IMG/VR virus record: IMGVR_UViG_3300043395_001531
Coordinates: 1 to 20,279 of that record
From: a virus
DNA: 20,279 bases
Strand: one strand, 5' to 3'
Below the pieces are notes generated by a model. The model did no database searches. It saw nothing but the letters and a program-made list of their open reading frames with translations, and was not told the origin of the DNA. Position numbers and translations under genes: made by a program. Within the stretch, counting starts at the first letter, position 1. The number at the start of each line of letters is the position of its first letter. Below, piece by piece: positions 20,028 to 20,279 of this stretch.

Positions 20028-20155
20028 AGATACTCCACCTCCCACCTGTACATGAGTAATGTACAGTTCCCCTGGTAAAACAGGGGGTATCTCCTATAAG
20101 TAACAACCTTGACGTGGTTTAGGAGCTTAAAGCAGAAATGCTGACTAACTGTTAC
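20028..20155 (+). ncRNA. Two multibranched RNA-like structures between capsid gene and next gene
   Basis: First structure: AGATAC/GTATCT (20028-20033/20087-20092) closes a three-way junction with the perfect 8-bp hairpin CTGTACAT/ATGTACAG (20046-20053/20059-20066) and the 6-bp hairpin CCCCTG/CAGGGG (20069-20074/20081-20086); the last stacks directly on the closing stem. Second structure: GTAACA/TGTTAC (20100-20105/20150-20155) encloses AACC/GGTT around a 7-nt loop, TTAG/CTAA, and AGCA-GAAA-TGCT with a GNRA-type tetraloop. No ORF is present. It is a likely leader or processing region for the gene at 20189. No known riboswitch class was recognised. Confidence 0.5.
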
Positions 20156-20168
20156 AAAGAAGAAAAAA

Positions 20169-20191
20169 CAAACCAACTAAAAATTTTTATG
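20169..20191 (+). promoter_or_regulatory. AAACCAACT translation-leader motif, copy 3
   Basis: AAACCAACTAAAAATTTTT leads directly into the ATG at 20189, differing from the scaffold leader mainly by the length of the A and T runs. It supports 20189 as the real start. Confidence 0.5.
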
Positions 20192-20279
20192 GAAGTCACA
20201 ATTATTGAGAAACACAACTCATTAAAACGCGGTGCATCAGTAAGCATTCGCCCTTTTGTTAACAGTACCATAGATAATA
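20189..20279 (+). CDS. Start of next late gene (runs off right edge)
   Basis: ATG 20189 opens a frame that stays open to the window end, giving 30 residues beginning MEVTIIEKHNSLKRGASVSI. The start is supported by the AAACCAACT leader shared with the scaffold gene. In crAss-like phages structural genes normally follow the capsid gene, so a head or tail-connector protein is likely, but 30 residues are not enough for identification. Confidence 0.55.
   Translation, partial: MEVTIIEKHNSLKRGASVSIRPFVNSTIDN

Overview
The window looks like part of a double-stranded DNA tailed phage infecting a Bacteroidota host, most likely a crAss-like phage (Crassvirales). The evidence is a rightward run of a PD-(D/E)XK nuclease, a large terminase (724 aa), a long portal protein (910 aa) with a coiled-coil tail, an acidic scaffold-like protein and a 553-aa major capsid protein. 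An HU/IHF-like protein, a Cys-rich small protein and a tRNA-Met sit upstream. The standard code is used: genes end in TAA or TGA and no internal TAG has to be read through. Starts lack a Shine-Dalgarno sequence and sit behind A/T-rich leaders. Two matches to the Bacteroidota promoter element TAnnTTTG face apart at 8017-8065. Lineage is judged from protein memory and gene order, not from a database search.

Layout. Positions 1-8010 hold leftward accessory genes, mostly small and uncharacterised. They fall into a short block at 8010-7252 ending in a terminator near 7171-7197, and a longer block from 6635 down to the left edge. The longer block starts with two tiny overlapping genes, then two more small membrane proteins, a small lipoprotein and a protein resembling the CRISPR-associated Csx16/Csx20 family (candidate cyclic-oligoadenylate ring nuclease, so candidate anti-type III CRISPR). 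A series of phage hypotheticals follows, including a diverged paralogous pair at 2125-2640 and 2896-3360. Gene-free stretches carry structure: 6636-7170 (operator-like dyad, G-runs, hairpins, three 12-bp iterons), 1709-2124 (a near-perfect parS-like site) and 739-1465 (a dense series of hairpins).

Positions 8089-20279 hold the rightward late module: a coiled-coil protein, a GroES-like co-chaperonin, tRNA-Met, a structured RNA of about 127 nt, then a tightly overlapping operon running through packaging and portal genes. The scaffold and capsid genes follow, then a structured intergenic region and the start of another gene.

Two intergenic segments before late genes (8706-8832 and 16907-16983) are closed by the same GTGTTC/GAACAC stem. 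Three late-side genes share an AAACCAACT-type leader just before ATG. These RNA elements, the parS-like site and the Csx16/Csx20-like protein are the most promising leads. All pairings were worked out by eye, with no folding, HMM or database search.
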